From Agromyces mangrovi (GTDB taxonomy: Bacteria; Actinomycetota; Actinomycetes; Actinomycetales; Microbacteriaceae): a DNA stretch of 64,000 bases. The stretch spans positions 2,480,001-2,544,000 of the forward strand of contig NZ_AP027737.1 of assembly GCF_030296695.1 (NCBI RefSeq), in the 5' to 3' direction. The notes beneath the pieces are model-generated. The model saw only the letters and a list, made by a program, of their open reading frames with translations, searched no databases and had not been told where the DNA came from. The stretch's first letter is position 1. Each line of letters opens with the position of its first letter. The translations under genes and the position numbers were made by a program. Positions 58,303 through 64,000 of this stretch are shown here, in pieces.

Positions 58303-58815
58303 ATGTCTGATCTGATCCGCACGACCCGAGCCGACCTCGGCTGGTCGGGTGCTGCGCTCGCCGAGCGTCTCGGCGTCACCGTCGGTGCGATCTCACAGCT
58401 CGAGCGCTCGGAGCGGGAGGGCACCATCAAGATGGACTCCCTCGAGCGTGCGCTCGCCTCCATGGGTCGGCGGCTCACGCTCAGTGCCCGAGCCGACAGC
58501 GCCCTCGGCGACTACACGCCGGCGGCGGTCACCGACCAGGTGAACGACGCGCTCGATGACCGGGACGGCAGTTTCGCGCTGCGGATCATCACCCACGCGG
58601 CATCCGTGTTGCGTGATGACGTCGACGGGTTGAGCGACGCGGAGCTGCGTGAGCGGCCGTCGCAGATCAAGGACCAGCGCTGGGAGCAGCTGTTCCGCGC
58701 GGTCTACGGGGGTGCGATTCCGCCCGAGCGTCGCCCCGACTGGGCCGAGCCCCAGCGACTCAACCGTCGCTGGTACGTCTCGCGGTTCGCCCGCTTCGCG
58801 AGAAGGCGAAAGTGA
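58303..58815 (+). CDS. XRE-type antitoxin (mobile-mystery-A-like HTH)
   Basis: 170 residues. HTH at residues 4-50 (IRTTRADLGWSGAALAERLGVTVGAISQLERSEREGTIKMDSLERAL), closely resembling mobile mystery protein A. The C-terminal part (YGGAIPPERRPDWAEP, then RWYVSRF) is shared in style with the other XRE protein at 29.3 kb. Leaderless start predicted. Followed by a coupled nucleotidyltransferase. Confidence 0.85.
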   Translation: MSDLIRTTRADLGWSGAALAERLGVTVGAISQLERSEREGTIKMDSLERALASMGRRLTLSARADSALGDYTPAAVTDQVNDALDDRDGSFALRIITHAASVLRDDVDGLSDAELRERPSQIKDQRWEQLFRAVYGGAIPPERRPDWAEPQRLNRRWYVSRFARFARRRK

Positions 58816-58880
58816 CCACGCCAGAGCGGCTTCGTGCACTGAACATCTTCATCGACGAGAACTCGCTGGCGACGCGATGA
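58812..58880 (+). CDS. 22-residue coupling peptide between antitoxin and toxin
   Basis: GTG frame overlapping the XRE stop (GTGA), encoding VTTPERLRALNIFIDENSLATR, whose TGA overlaps the next ATG (ATGA). It links translation of the two genes through both ends. It may be a genuine coupler or the remnant of a protein that once filled this slot. Confidence 0.4.
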   Translation: MTTPERLRALNIFIDENSLATR

Positions 58881-59434
58881 AGCGCGAGTTCGACACTTCG
58901 ACCGTGCGCGAGCTCCTCGATGAGCTCGTTCGGCGGTTGGAGGCGCGCGGCGTCACCGGCAGCATCCGCGTCGGCGGCGGCGCCGCGATGCTGCTGCGAT
59001 TTCCGGATGAGCCGGATGTGCGTGTCACGAGCGACATCGATGCGTTGATCGAACCCGACGACGAGGTCGAAGCGGTCGTCGCCGAGATGGCCGCCGATCT
59101 CGGTCTGCCGTCGCGCTGGCTCAACGCGGCGGGCCGTTCCTGGCTGCGCGTCGAGACAGAGCGAACTGACGATCCTGTATCGGTGACCGTCGCAACCGAG
59201 CGCGAGCTCATCGCCATGAAGATGGCCGCGGGTCGCGACAAGGATCTCGTGGACCTGAGTATCGTCGCGCGCCATCTCGGCATCAGCGAACCGGACGAAC
59301 TCGTTCGCATCGCGTACGACGTCTACGGGGAGGACGCGGTGGAGTTGCCTGACGGACGTGACTCGTATCGGTGGTTCGCCGAAGCGGTGATCGCGGAGGC
59401 GAATCGACCTCGGCGCGGGCGCAGGCGACGCTGA
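58877..59434 (+). CDS. DUF6036-like nucleotidyltransferase (toxin-type)
   Basis: 185 residues. IRVGGGAAMLLRF is the nucleotide-binding loop and VTSDIDALIEPDD carries the catalytic Asp pair of minimal nucleotidyltransferases; RELIAMKMAAGRDKDLVDL follows as in AbiEii/DUF6036 proteins. Paired with the XRE gene it forms a likely toxin-antitoxin unit; such enzymes can modify tRNA ends. Confidence 0.85.
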   Translation: MKREFDTSTVRELLDELVRRLEARGVTGSIRVGGGAAMLLRFPDEPDVRVTSDIDALIEPDDEVEAVVAEMAADLGLPSRWLNAAGRSWLRVETERTDDPVSVTVATERELIAMKMAAGRDKDLVDLSIVARHLGISEPDELVRIAYDVYGEDAVELPDGRDSYRWFAEAVIAEANRPRRGRRRR

Positions 59435-59442
59435 TCGCGGCC

Positions 59443-59496
59443 GCTGGTGCGCAGAGTGTGGCGTTCCGGGGAGTTCACCACTGTTCGCGCACCAGC
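59443..59496. repeat. family C hairpin (copy C2)
   Basis: GCTGGTGCGCAGAGTGTGG pairs with CCACTGTTCGCGCACCAGC. Lies nine bases after the nucleotidyltransferase stop. Confidence 0.72.
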
Positions 59497-59518
59497 AGCG
59501 AGCGACGGGCGCTGCCGA

Positions 59519-59570
59519 TGGTGCGCAAAGTGTGGCGTACCGGGGCGTTCACCACGATTTGCGCACCAGC
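59519..59570. repeat. family C hairpin (copy C3), tandem with C2
   Basis: TGGTGCGCAAAGTGTGG pairs with CCACGATTTGCGCACCA. With C2 it fills the junction between convergent genes. Confidence 0.72.
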
Positions 59571-59589
59571 GGCGGCGGGTGCGGACGCG

Positions 59590-59745
59590 TCAACGCGAGA
59601 ACAGGCGCGAGAAGAACCCGGGCTCGGCCGCGTGGCCCTCGCAGCGCCGGCTGCGGGGGACGCCGCGCATGACCTGGTCGACGTGCTGGCCGCATCCGGC
59701 CCAGGTGGTCTTGCCGCACTTCCGGCAGGTGACTGCGCTGCACAT
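59590..59745 (-). CDS. conserved 51-residue Cys-rich protein
   Basis: Starts MCSAVTCRKCGKTTWAGCGQ and ends FFSRLFSR. Cys at 2, 7, 10, 18 and 33 and a His in GQHVDQVM form a zinc-ribbon-like metal site. This compact protein is familiar as a widely conserved hypothetical of actinobacteria. A CsoR-like palindrome lies 38 bases upstream of its ATG on the same strand, hinting at metal-responsive expression. Confidence 0.82.
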   Translation of the reverse strand: MCSAVTCRKCGKTTWAGCGQHVDQVMRGVPRSRRCEGHAAEPGFFSRLFSR

Positions 59746-59782
59746 GTGATGGATCTCTCCGTCTCGTTCGGGGCAGGGTGAA

Positions 59783-59799
59783 AATACCTAGGGGGTATT
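59783..59799. promoter_or_regulatory. CsoR-like dyad, AATACC-N5-GGTATT
   Basis: Read on the minus strand the core is ATACCCCCTAGGTATT, similar in form to copper-sensing CsoR operators (ATACC with a G/C-tract and GGTAT). A second dyad, GATAC-N6-GTATC, lies at 59809-59824. Both are upstream of the Cys-rich protein gene and of the convergent-side DHFR-like gene's end. Confidence 0.55.
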
Positions 59800-59856
59800 G
59801 CCTCCCAAGATACCCGAGAGTATCGGATGCCACGAATCGGCGCCCGCGCGACGGTG

Positions 59857-60465
59857 CTACTCCGGCCCCATCTCACCCGTGACGACGGGGCCGGCGAGGG
59901 AGTAGGTCGCCGAGAAGGCGCCGCTCTCGTACGTGCGAGGCGGGCCCGCGAGCGAGTAGGTGGCTGGCATCGCGCCGTCGAAGAGGCGCTTGCCCGAGCC
60001 GAGCGCGACCGGATACACCCAGAGCTTCAGCTCGTCGACGACGCCCGCGTCGAGGAGCGTGCGCAGGAGGTCGCCGCTGCCGATCACGTGCACCCGCTCG
60101 AAGCGGTCGCGGAGGGCGCCGGCCTGCTCAGCGGCATCCGTCAGCATCTCGGTGCCCGCCCAGGCGGGCTCTGTCAGTGTGCGCGAGGCGACGAACTTCG
60201 GCACCGCGTTGAACTTCGCGGCGATGGGATTCGAGTCGCCGAACGCGGGCCAGTAGGCGGCGAAGATGTCGTAGGTGCGGCGGCCGAGCAGCAGCGCGTC
60301 GAGGCGCTCGATGTCGGCGAGGATCTCGGCGCCCGACTCGGCCTCGGCGAACGGCGCCTGCCATCCGCCGTGCGCGAACCCGCCCGACGGGTCCTCATCC
60401 GGCGCGCCCGGCGCCTGGTACACGCCGTCGATCGTCGTGAACATGCTCGCCATGATGATGCCCAT
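59857..60465 (-). CDS. dihydrofolate-reductase-like (RibD C-terminal domain) protein
   Basis: 202 residues from ATG 60465 with AAAGGGGG upstream. MASMFTTIDGVYQAPG, LLLGRRTYDIFAAYWP, KFVASRTLTEPAW and VIGSGDLLRTLLDAGVVDELKLWVYPVALGSGKRLF are family motifs. An unusual feature is a C-terminal repeat: ATYSLAGP occurs twice 15 residues apart. Probably an NADPH-dependent reductase of unknown substrate. Confidence 0.9.
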   Translation of the reverse strand: MGIIMASMFTTIDGVYQAPGAPDEDPSGGFAHGGWQAPFAEAESGAEILADIERLDALLLGRRTYDIFAAYWPAFGDSNPIAAKFNAVPKFVASRTLTEPAWAGTEMLTDAAEQAGALRDRFERVHVIGSGDLLRTLLDAGVVDELKLWVYPVALGSGKRLFDGAMPATYSLAGPPRTYESGAFSATYSLAGPVVTGEMGPE

Positions 60466-60639
60466 GCGGCGCCCCCTTTGTGACCGAACGGCACGGCCCG
60501 ATCGGATGCTACGCCCCTCCTCCACAGGGCGCATCGCCTTCAGGTCGACGTCGCGTCGACGCGCCCGGGGTCGCTCAGCTGGCGGACGCGACGAAGCTCC
60601 TCTGCGACGGAGGGAGCGAAGCGCATGCATAATGTAAGC

Positions 60640-60876
60640 ATGCCGAACGTGCTGATTCGCGACCTGGCGCCCGAGGTGCATGCGGCGCTCGTCGAGCGTG
60701 CCGAGCGGCGCGGACAGTCGTTGCAGCAGTACCTGTCGCAGGAATTGGCGAAGCTCGCCGCCCGGCCGACCGTCGCCGAGCTGTTCGCCGAGATCGAGGC
60801 ACGGGGTGACGGCGTCGCCCTCGAACGCGCGGACGTGGTCGACGCGATCCGTGCCGGCCGCGAGCGACGCACGTGA
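60640..60876 (+). CDS. FitA/VapB-like RHH antitoxin
   Basis: 78 residues from ATG 60640 (MPNVLIRDLAPEVHAALVERAERRGQSLQQYLSQEL, an Arc/FitA ribbon-helix-helix). An upstream ATG at 60625 exists, but CATAAT at 60628-60633 looks like a -10 six bases before ATG 60640, predicting a leaderless start there. The C-terminal third wraps the toxin in this family. Overlaps the toxin gene. Confidence 0.88.
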   Translation: MPNVLIRDLAPEVHAALVERAERRGQSLQQYLSQELAKLAARPTVAELFAEIEARGDGVALERADVVDAIRAGRERRT

Positions 60877-61259
60877 TCGTGGTCGACGCGTCGGTCGTGG
60901 TCGAGGCACTCGTGGGTGACAGCGGGGCGGATGCCACGCGAGCGCTGCTCGCCTCCGACGAGCTCTGGGCGCCCGACCTCCTCGATGTCGAGGTCGCATC
61001 CGCGCTGCGCGGGCTGTGGCTCGCGGGCCGCGTCGACGAGGGCCGGCTCGACCGTGCGGTCGACGATCTCGCGCGGCTGCGAGTGGAGCGGCATCCGTCG
61101 GCCTCACTCGTGCGTGCGGCGCTCCGGCATCGGAGCAACCTCACGACCTACGACGCCATGTACGTTGCACTCGCCGAGGTGCTCGGGTGCGCACTCGTCA
61201 CCGGTGATCGGCGGTTGGCGGCAGCATCCGGCATCGACTGCGACGTCGAGGTCGTCTGA
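60873..61259 (+). CDS. vapC: PIN-domain toxin (VapC family)
   Basis: 128 residues. Acidic catalytic residues in MIVVDASVVVEAL, in the central DVEVASALRGLW, in LTTYDAMYVALAE and in LVTGDRRLAAA. VapC toxins are RNases that cut tRNA or rRNA. Start overlaps the antitoxin stop. Confidence 0.93.
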   Translation: MIVVDASVVVEALVGDSGADATRALLASDELWAPDLLDVEVASALRGLWLAGRVDEGRLDRAVDDLARLRVERHPSASLVRAALRHRSNLTTYDAMYVALAEVLGCALVTGDRRLAAASGIDCDVEVV

Positions 61260-61360
61260 GCGCTGCCTCGGCCGAGCAACACCCCGGCTGCGTGCCAACA
61301 CTGGACGCATCGACCGCGTCGGATGCGCCGTGGGAGCATGGTGGCAACCGAGGGGGCGCG

Positions 61361-62110
61361 GTGAGCGAGTCGACGAAGAAGCGGTGGTGGATCATCGCGG
61401 CGGGGGCCGTCGCGACGGCGTTCCTCGGCGCCTTCGGCGCATGGCTGTGGAACGAGCTCGCCGGCCCGCGGTTGGCCGACGCGTTCGGCGGCGACCCGAT
61501 CGCCGTGCACGTCTCCGACTGGCAGGACGGATGCAACGCATTCGCGGTGCCCGAGTCGCTGCTCGAGTCGATCCCGGCTGAACCGAGTGATCGTGAACTG
61601 TTCGTCGCCGAGATCGACGGCGCCTGGGTGGTCGAGCACGGAGGCATCCCGCTCGCACCGCGAGTGATCGAACTGACCATCCACGGGCTCGACACGGGCG
61701 TGGTGACCGTCCACGACATCGACGTGGTCGACTTCGAGGAGGTCGAACTCGACGAGGACGTGGTCGTGGTGCGCGAGTGCATCCCGCACGGCGGGCCCGG
61801 CGACGTGTCGCTGCTCGCCATGGATATGAGCAGCACGCCACCGGTCGTGGGACTCAGCGACCCCGAGCTTCGGTTCCCATTCGAGGTCGCCGTCGATGAT
61901 CCGGAGCACTTCGACCTCGAGGTGCTCAACTCGGGTGACGGATGCTACTGCCGATGGGGGCTCGAGGTGGCGTGGAGCGTGGATGCCGAGGAGCACACTC
62001 TCGCCGTCGAAGGGCGCGAATTGGGGGTCTCCACGGCGGTCTACTCCAGCGACTGGGAGGAGTACTGGTTCATCGACGGCGCGTGGAGCACCGACTACTT
62101 CAGCGAGTGA
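61361..62110 (+). CDS. hypothetical protein with one membrane anchor and an extracellular domain
   Basis: 249 residues from GTG 61361 (GAGGGGG upstream). Residues 9-30 form one membrane segment (WIIAAGAVATAFLGAFGAWLW). The exported part has a Cys at DGCNAF, one at VRECIPHG and GDGCYCRWGLEVAW, so disulfides are likely. It ends with an acidic aromatic tail (WFIDGAWSTDYFSE). No family recognised. Confidence 0.75.
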   Translation: MSESTKKRWWIIAAGAVATAFLGAFGAWLWNELAGPRLADAFGGDPIAVHVSDWQDGCNAFAVPESLLESIPAEPSDRELFVAEIDGAWVVEHGGIPLAPRVIELTIHGLDTGVVTVHDIDVVDFEEVELDEDVVVVRECIPHGGPGDVSLLAMDMSSTPPVVGLSDPELRFPFEVAVDDPEHFDLEVLNSGDGCYCRWGLEVAWSVDAEEHTLAVEGRELGVSTAVYSSDWEEYWFIDGAWSTDYFSE

Positions 62111-62144
62111 AGCCGGCGTGCGTGCCGGAGCGCAGGACCGCCGG

Positions 62145-62199
62145 CCGAGTACGCGAAATGCGGGAACCGCGGGGAGGTTCCTGCATCTTGCGTACTCCG
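62145..62199. repeat. family A hairpin (copy A5) between convergent genes
   Basis: CCGAGTACGCGAAATGCGGG and following bases pair with GGTTCCTGCATCTTGCGTAC and following bases, a stem of about 24 with three mismatches. It separates the anchored protein gene from the convergent SnoaL-like gene. Confidence 0.72.
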
Positions 62200-62226
62200 T
62201 GGCCGTGGAGTTGCACCGAGCCGGCG

Positions 62227-62622
62227 TCAGTCCGTCGGGTCGGCGTGGCGGTGCACCACGCGCCAGGCGCCGTCTTCGCGGCGGTAGACCTGCGTCGAGC
62301 GCACGGTCATCGTGCGCGTCTTCCCGTTGACGTCGCAGGTGATGCGCTCGTAGCCCGCGGTGAACGCCATGTCGCCGACGACGTCGGACGAGATGAGCTC
62401 GAGCGAGTACGCGGAGCAGTGCGAGAAGGTCGTGGCGAGTTCCTCGAACGCGCCGACGAGTTCCGCGCGGCCCACGGCGTTGCGCCACGCACCGAGCACG
62501 CTGACGGGTTCGGTCGAGGACCAGATCGCCCTGCGGGGGCCGTCGTCGCCGTTGAACAACGCCCGCTCCGCTGCCACCAGATCACCGTGCACCCACGAGA
62601 GAAATTCCTGATGATCGCTCAT
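62227..62622 (-). CDS. SnoaL/NTF2-like protein
   Basis: 131 residues from ATG 62622 (MSDHQEFLSWVHGDLVAAERALFNGDDGP). RTMTVRSTQVYRREDGAWRVVHRHADP is the last pair of strands of the NTF2-like cone fold used by DUF4440/SnoaL proteins. Function unknown; some members are enzymes or ligand binders. Confidence 0.85.
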   Translation of the reverse strand: MSDHQEFLSWVHGDLVAAERALFNGDDGPRRAIWSSTEPVSVLGAWRNAVGRAELVGAFEELATTFSHCSAYSLELISSDVVGDMAFTAGYERITCDVNGKTRTMTVRSTQVYRREDGAWRVVHRHADPTD

Positions 62623-62687
62623 GCCCTCAGCATCCTCCCGTGCGCGCGCAGGCACAACCGGGCGCGCGGGCGGGTGCATGCGGCAGG

Positions 62688-62818
62688 CACTTTTCAGGAA
62701 GCCGCGATCGGCTCGCGATACAGATCGGCCCCCGCCCCAACGTCACGCACGATGGCTGCACGATTCGTGCAGGTGTGCATGAATCCGCACTCGGCCACGC
62801 GGGCGTTCCTGAAAAGTG
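62688..62818. repeat. 131-bp segment bounded by perfect 13-bp inverted repeats
   Basis: CACTTTTCAGGAA at 62688-62700 and its exact complement at 62806-62818. Inside is a 17-base palindrome CTGCACGA-T-TCGTGCAG at 62756-62772. No coding frame. Could be a small non-autonomous element, a structured leader or a regulator-binding region for the rhamnosidase gene downstream. Confidence 0.55.
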
Positions 62819-62947
62819 ACCACACCGGGGAGGCGGGGTGGCGGTCGAAGCGCGGTCAACGGGGCCTGGGCAGGGTGCGGGCGCCGCCGGCCGCGTCCTG
62901 GCGTGCGGGAAATCGCTCTCCCCAAAACCGAGCAAGCCTCCGGCATT

Positions 62948-63038
62948 TGAACCGCTTCAACCAATTTGCATGAACCGCTTCAAATCCGGCCGGCATCTCG
63001 CTATGGTGGGCGCTGAACGAGCCTGAATCGATTCAGGC
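62948..63038. promoter_or_regulatory. three LacI-type palindromes before the rhamnosidase gene
   Basis: TGAACCGCTTCA occurs at 62948-62959 and again at 62971-62982 (23 bp apart), and a perfect 18-base palindrome GCCTGAATCGATTCAGGC lies at 63021-63038. All share the TGAA-N4-TTCA form with a central CG, the LacI/GalR operator pattern. The regulator is not in this window. Confidence 0.75.
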
Positions 63039-63104
63039 AGCGGAGCGACGCGGCCACCGGCCGCGCCGCCCGCACGCACCGGAACAGCTCAAGGGAGAGT
63101 GACG

Positions 63105-64000
63105 ATGTCCACACATCCACGTTGGCGGCACACATGGAGGGCGGGCCTCGTCGGCGTCGCCAGCTGTGCACTGGTCGCCGGAACCGTGACCGCGACTTCC
63201 GCGGCCGAGCCGCCGAGCAGCGCGACCACAGCAGCGTCCTCCGCATTCGCGCAGACGCTCGAGTCGGCCTACATCGACCCCGATCGCGTCTTCAGCTCCG
63301 ACGTGCGGTGGTGGCTCGGCGAGGCGGCCCACACCGACGAGGTGCTGCTCGAGCAGATCCAGACGCTCTACGACGGCGGCTTCCGCGGCGTCGAGCTGTG
63401 CATGCAGAACGACAACGCCGCGCCGAACACCGAGTACGCCTACGGTTCCGAGCAGTGGACCCACAAGTGGAACCTGCTCATGAACAAGATGCTCGACCTC
63501 GGCATGGCCGTGTACCTCACCTCGGGCACCAACTGGGCGACCTCGAACGTGCCGGGCCTCGACCCGACCAGCCAGGCCGCCATGCAGAACCTCACCCTCG
63601 GCACGGGCACGGTCGCGGCGGGCGAAGAGCTCACCGCGCTGCCGGCGCCGGCCGAGGGCGACCGCGAGGAGGGGGCATCCTTCGTCACCGCCTACGCGTA
63701 CCGGGTCGTCGACGGCGATGCGGTCGACCCCGACAGCTTCGTCGACCTCGAGGGCCTCGTCAGCGAGGGGGCGGATGTCTGGGAGCAGACGCTCTCGTGG
63801 ACCGCACCCGACGACGGCACCTACCGCGTCTTCGGCATGTGGACGCAGGGCACCTTCCAGGAGGAGAACCCCTCGGCCGAGCCGAGCTTCACGACGAACT
63901 ACTTCGACGAGCGCGGCGTCGACGCGCTGCGTGCGTTCTGGGAGGAGCACTACCTCGCCGACCCGGCGCTGCGCGAGAAGATCCTCGAGGGCGACGTGCA
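63105..64000 (+). CDS. secreted GH106-like alpha-L-rhamnosidase (3' end outside window)
   Basis: About 298 residues visible. ATG 63105 follows AAGGGAGA. Signal peptide residues 1-34 (SCALVAGTVTATSAAEPP). Mature part: DVRWWLGEAAHTDEVLLEQIQTLYDGGFRGVELCMQ, EQWTHKWNLLMNKMLDLGMAVYLTSGTNWATS, and later FTTNYFDERGVDALRAFWEEHYL. The early WWLG-type motif and the AxDLGM-like barrel strands are typical of large extracellular rhamnosidases. Expression is probably controlled by the three palindromes upstream. Confidence 0.82.
   Translation, partial: MSTHPRWRHTWRAGLVGVASCALVAGTVTATSAAEPPSSATTAASSAFAQTLESAYIDPDRVFSSDVRWWLGEAAHTDEVLLEQIQTLYDGGFRGVELCMQNDNAAPNTEYAYGSEQWTHKWNLLMNKMLDLGMAVYLTSGTNWATSNVPGLDPTSQAAMQNLTLGTGTVAAGEELTALPAPAEGDREEGASFVTAYAYRVVDGDAVDPDSFVDLEGLVSEGADVWEQTLSWTAPDDGTYRVFGMWTQGTFQEENPSAEPSFTTNYFDERGVDALRAFWEEHYLADPALREKILEGDV

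Noticed and set aside
59447..59749. A 100-codon plus-strand frame over family C repeats
   Set aside because: It arises from repeat copies and from the complement of the conserved Cys-rich minus-strand gene.

Overview
The window is high-GC DNA with dense, often translationally coupled genes (ATGA/GTGA overlaps), GTG starts and lipoprotein-type binding proteins. It carries an HspR-type HAIR operator, BTAD/SARP and PucR regulators and F420/LLM-type oxidoreductases. This is the style of an actinobacterium, most likely a member of the Microbacteriaceae (Agromyces-like); that placement is inference. No rRNA, tRNA, CRISPR array, IS element or replication origin was seen.

Layout. 0-5 kb: end of a zinc-ribbon-like protein, divergent Lrp regulator/LysE exporter, two CNNM/CBS membrane proteins. 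5-13.5 kb: a sugar locus with a secreted glycosidase-like propeller protein, a LacI regulator with two visible operators, an FAD oxidoreductase and a CUT1-type ABC importer. 13.5-18 kb: cytochrome b561, BTAD regulator with divergent flavin reductase, AzlCD. 18-26.7 kb: GH3 glucosidase with a peptide-type ABC importer and divergent TetR regulator. 26.8-31 kb: toxin-antitoxin-type modules around an ABC1/UbiB kinase gene. 32-40.7 kb: an accessory island with an Mrr-like nuclease, a PadR regulator, a membrane-anchored NACHT NTPase, and a DUF262-HEPN pair; base composition is visibly lower in GC around 34.7-40.7 kb. 40.7-43.4 kb: a ClpC-type unfoldase under a HAIR element. 45.7-57.6 kb: two divergent gene groups around a PucR regulator. 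They encode an amino-acid ABC importer, a ureohydrolase, an argininosuccinate-lyase-like enzyme, an ornithine cyclodeaminase, a CtlX-like hydrolase, an isoaspartyl-dipeptidase-like hydrolase and two oxidoreductases, together looking like a scavenging pathway for an arginine/ureido/guanidino compound. 57.6-62.7 kb: XRE/nucleotidyltransferase and VapBC-type modules, a tiny Cys-rich protein behind a CsoR-like palindrome, and housekeeping-like small proteins. 63.1 kb to the end: the start of a secreted GH106-like rhamnosidase preceded by three LacI-type palindromes.

Two window-wide patterns stand out. First, ten long hairpins of three sequence families sit almost only behind genes, mostly between convergent genes, and seem to act as a dispersed terminator set. 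Second, seven genes are broken by what looks like a single missing base in or next to a G/C run, and an eighth (the NACHT gene) by another single indel. In each of the seven, one added base restores the conserved family sequence and the expected stop, so these are probably sequence errors rather than true pseudogenes.
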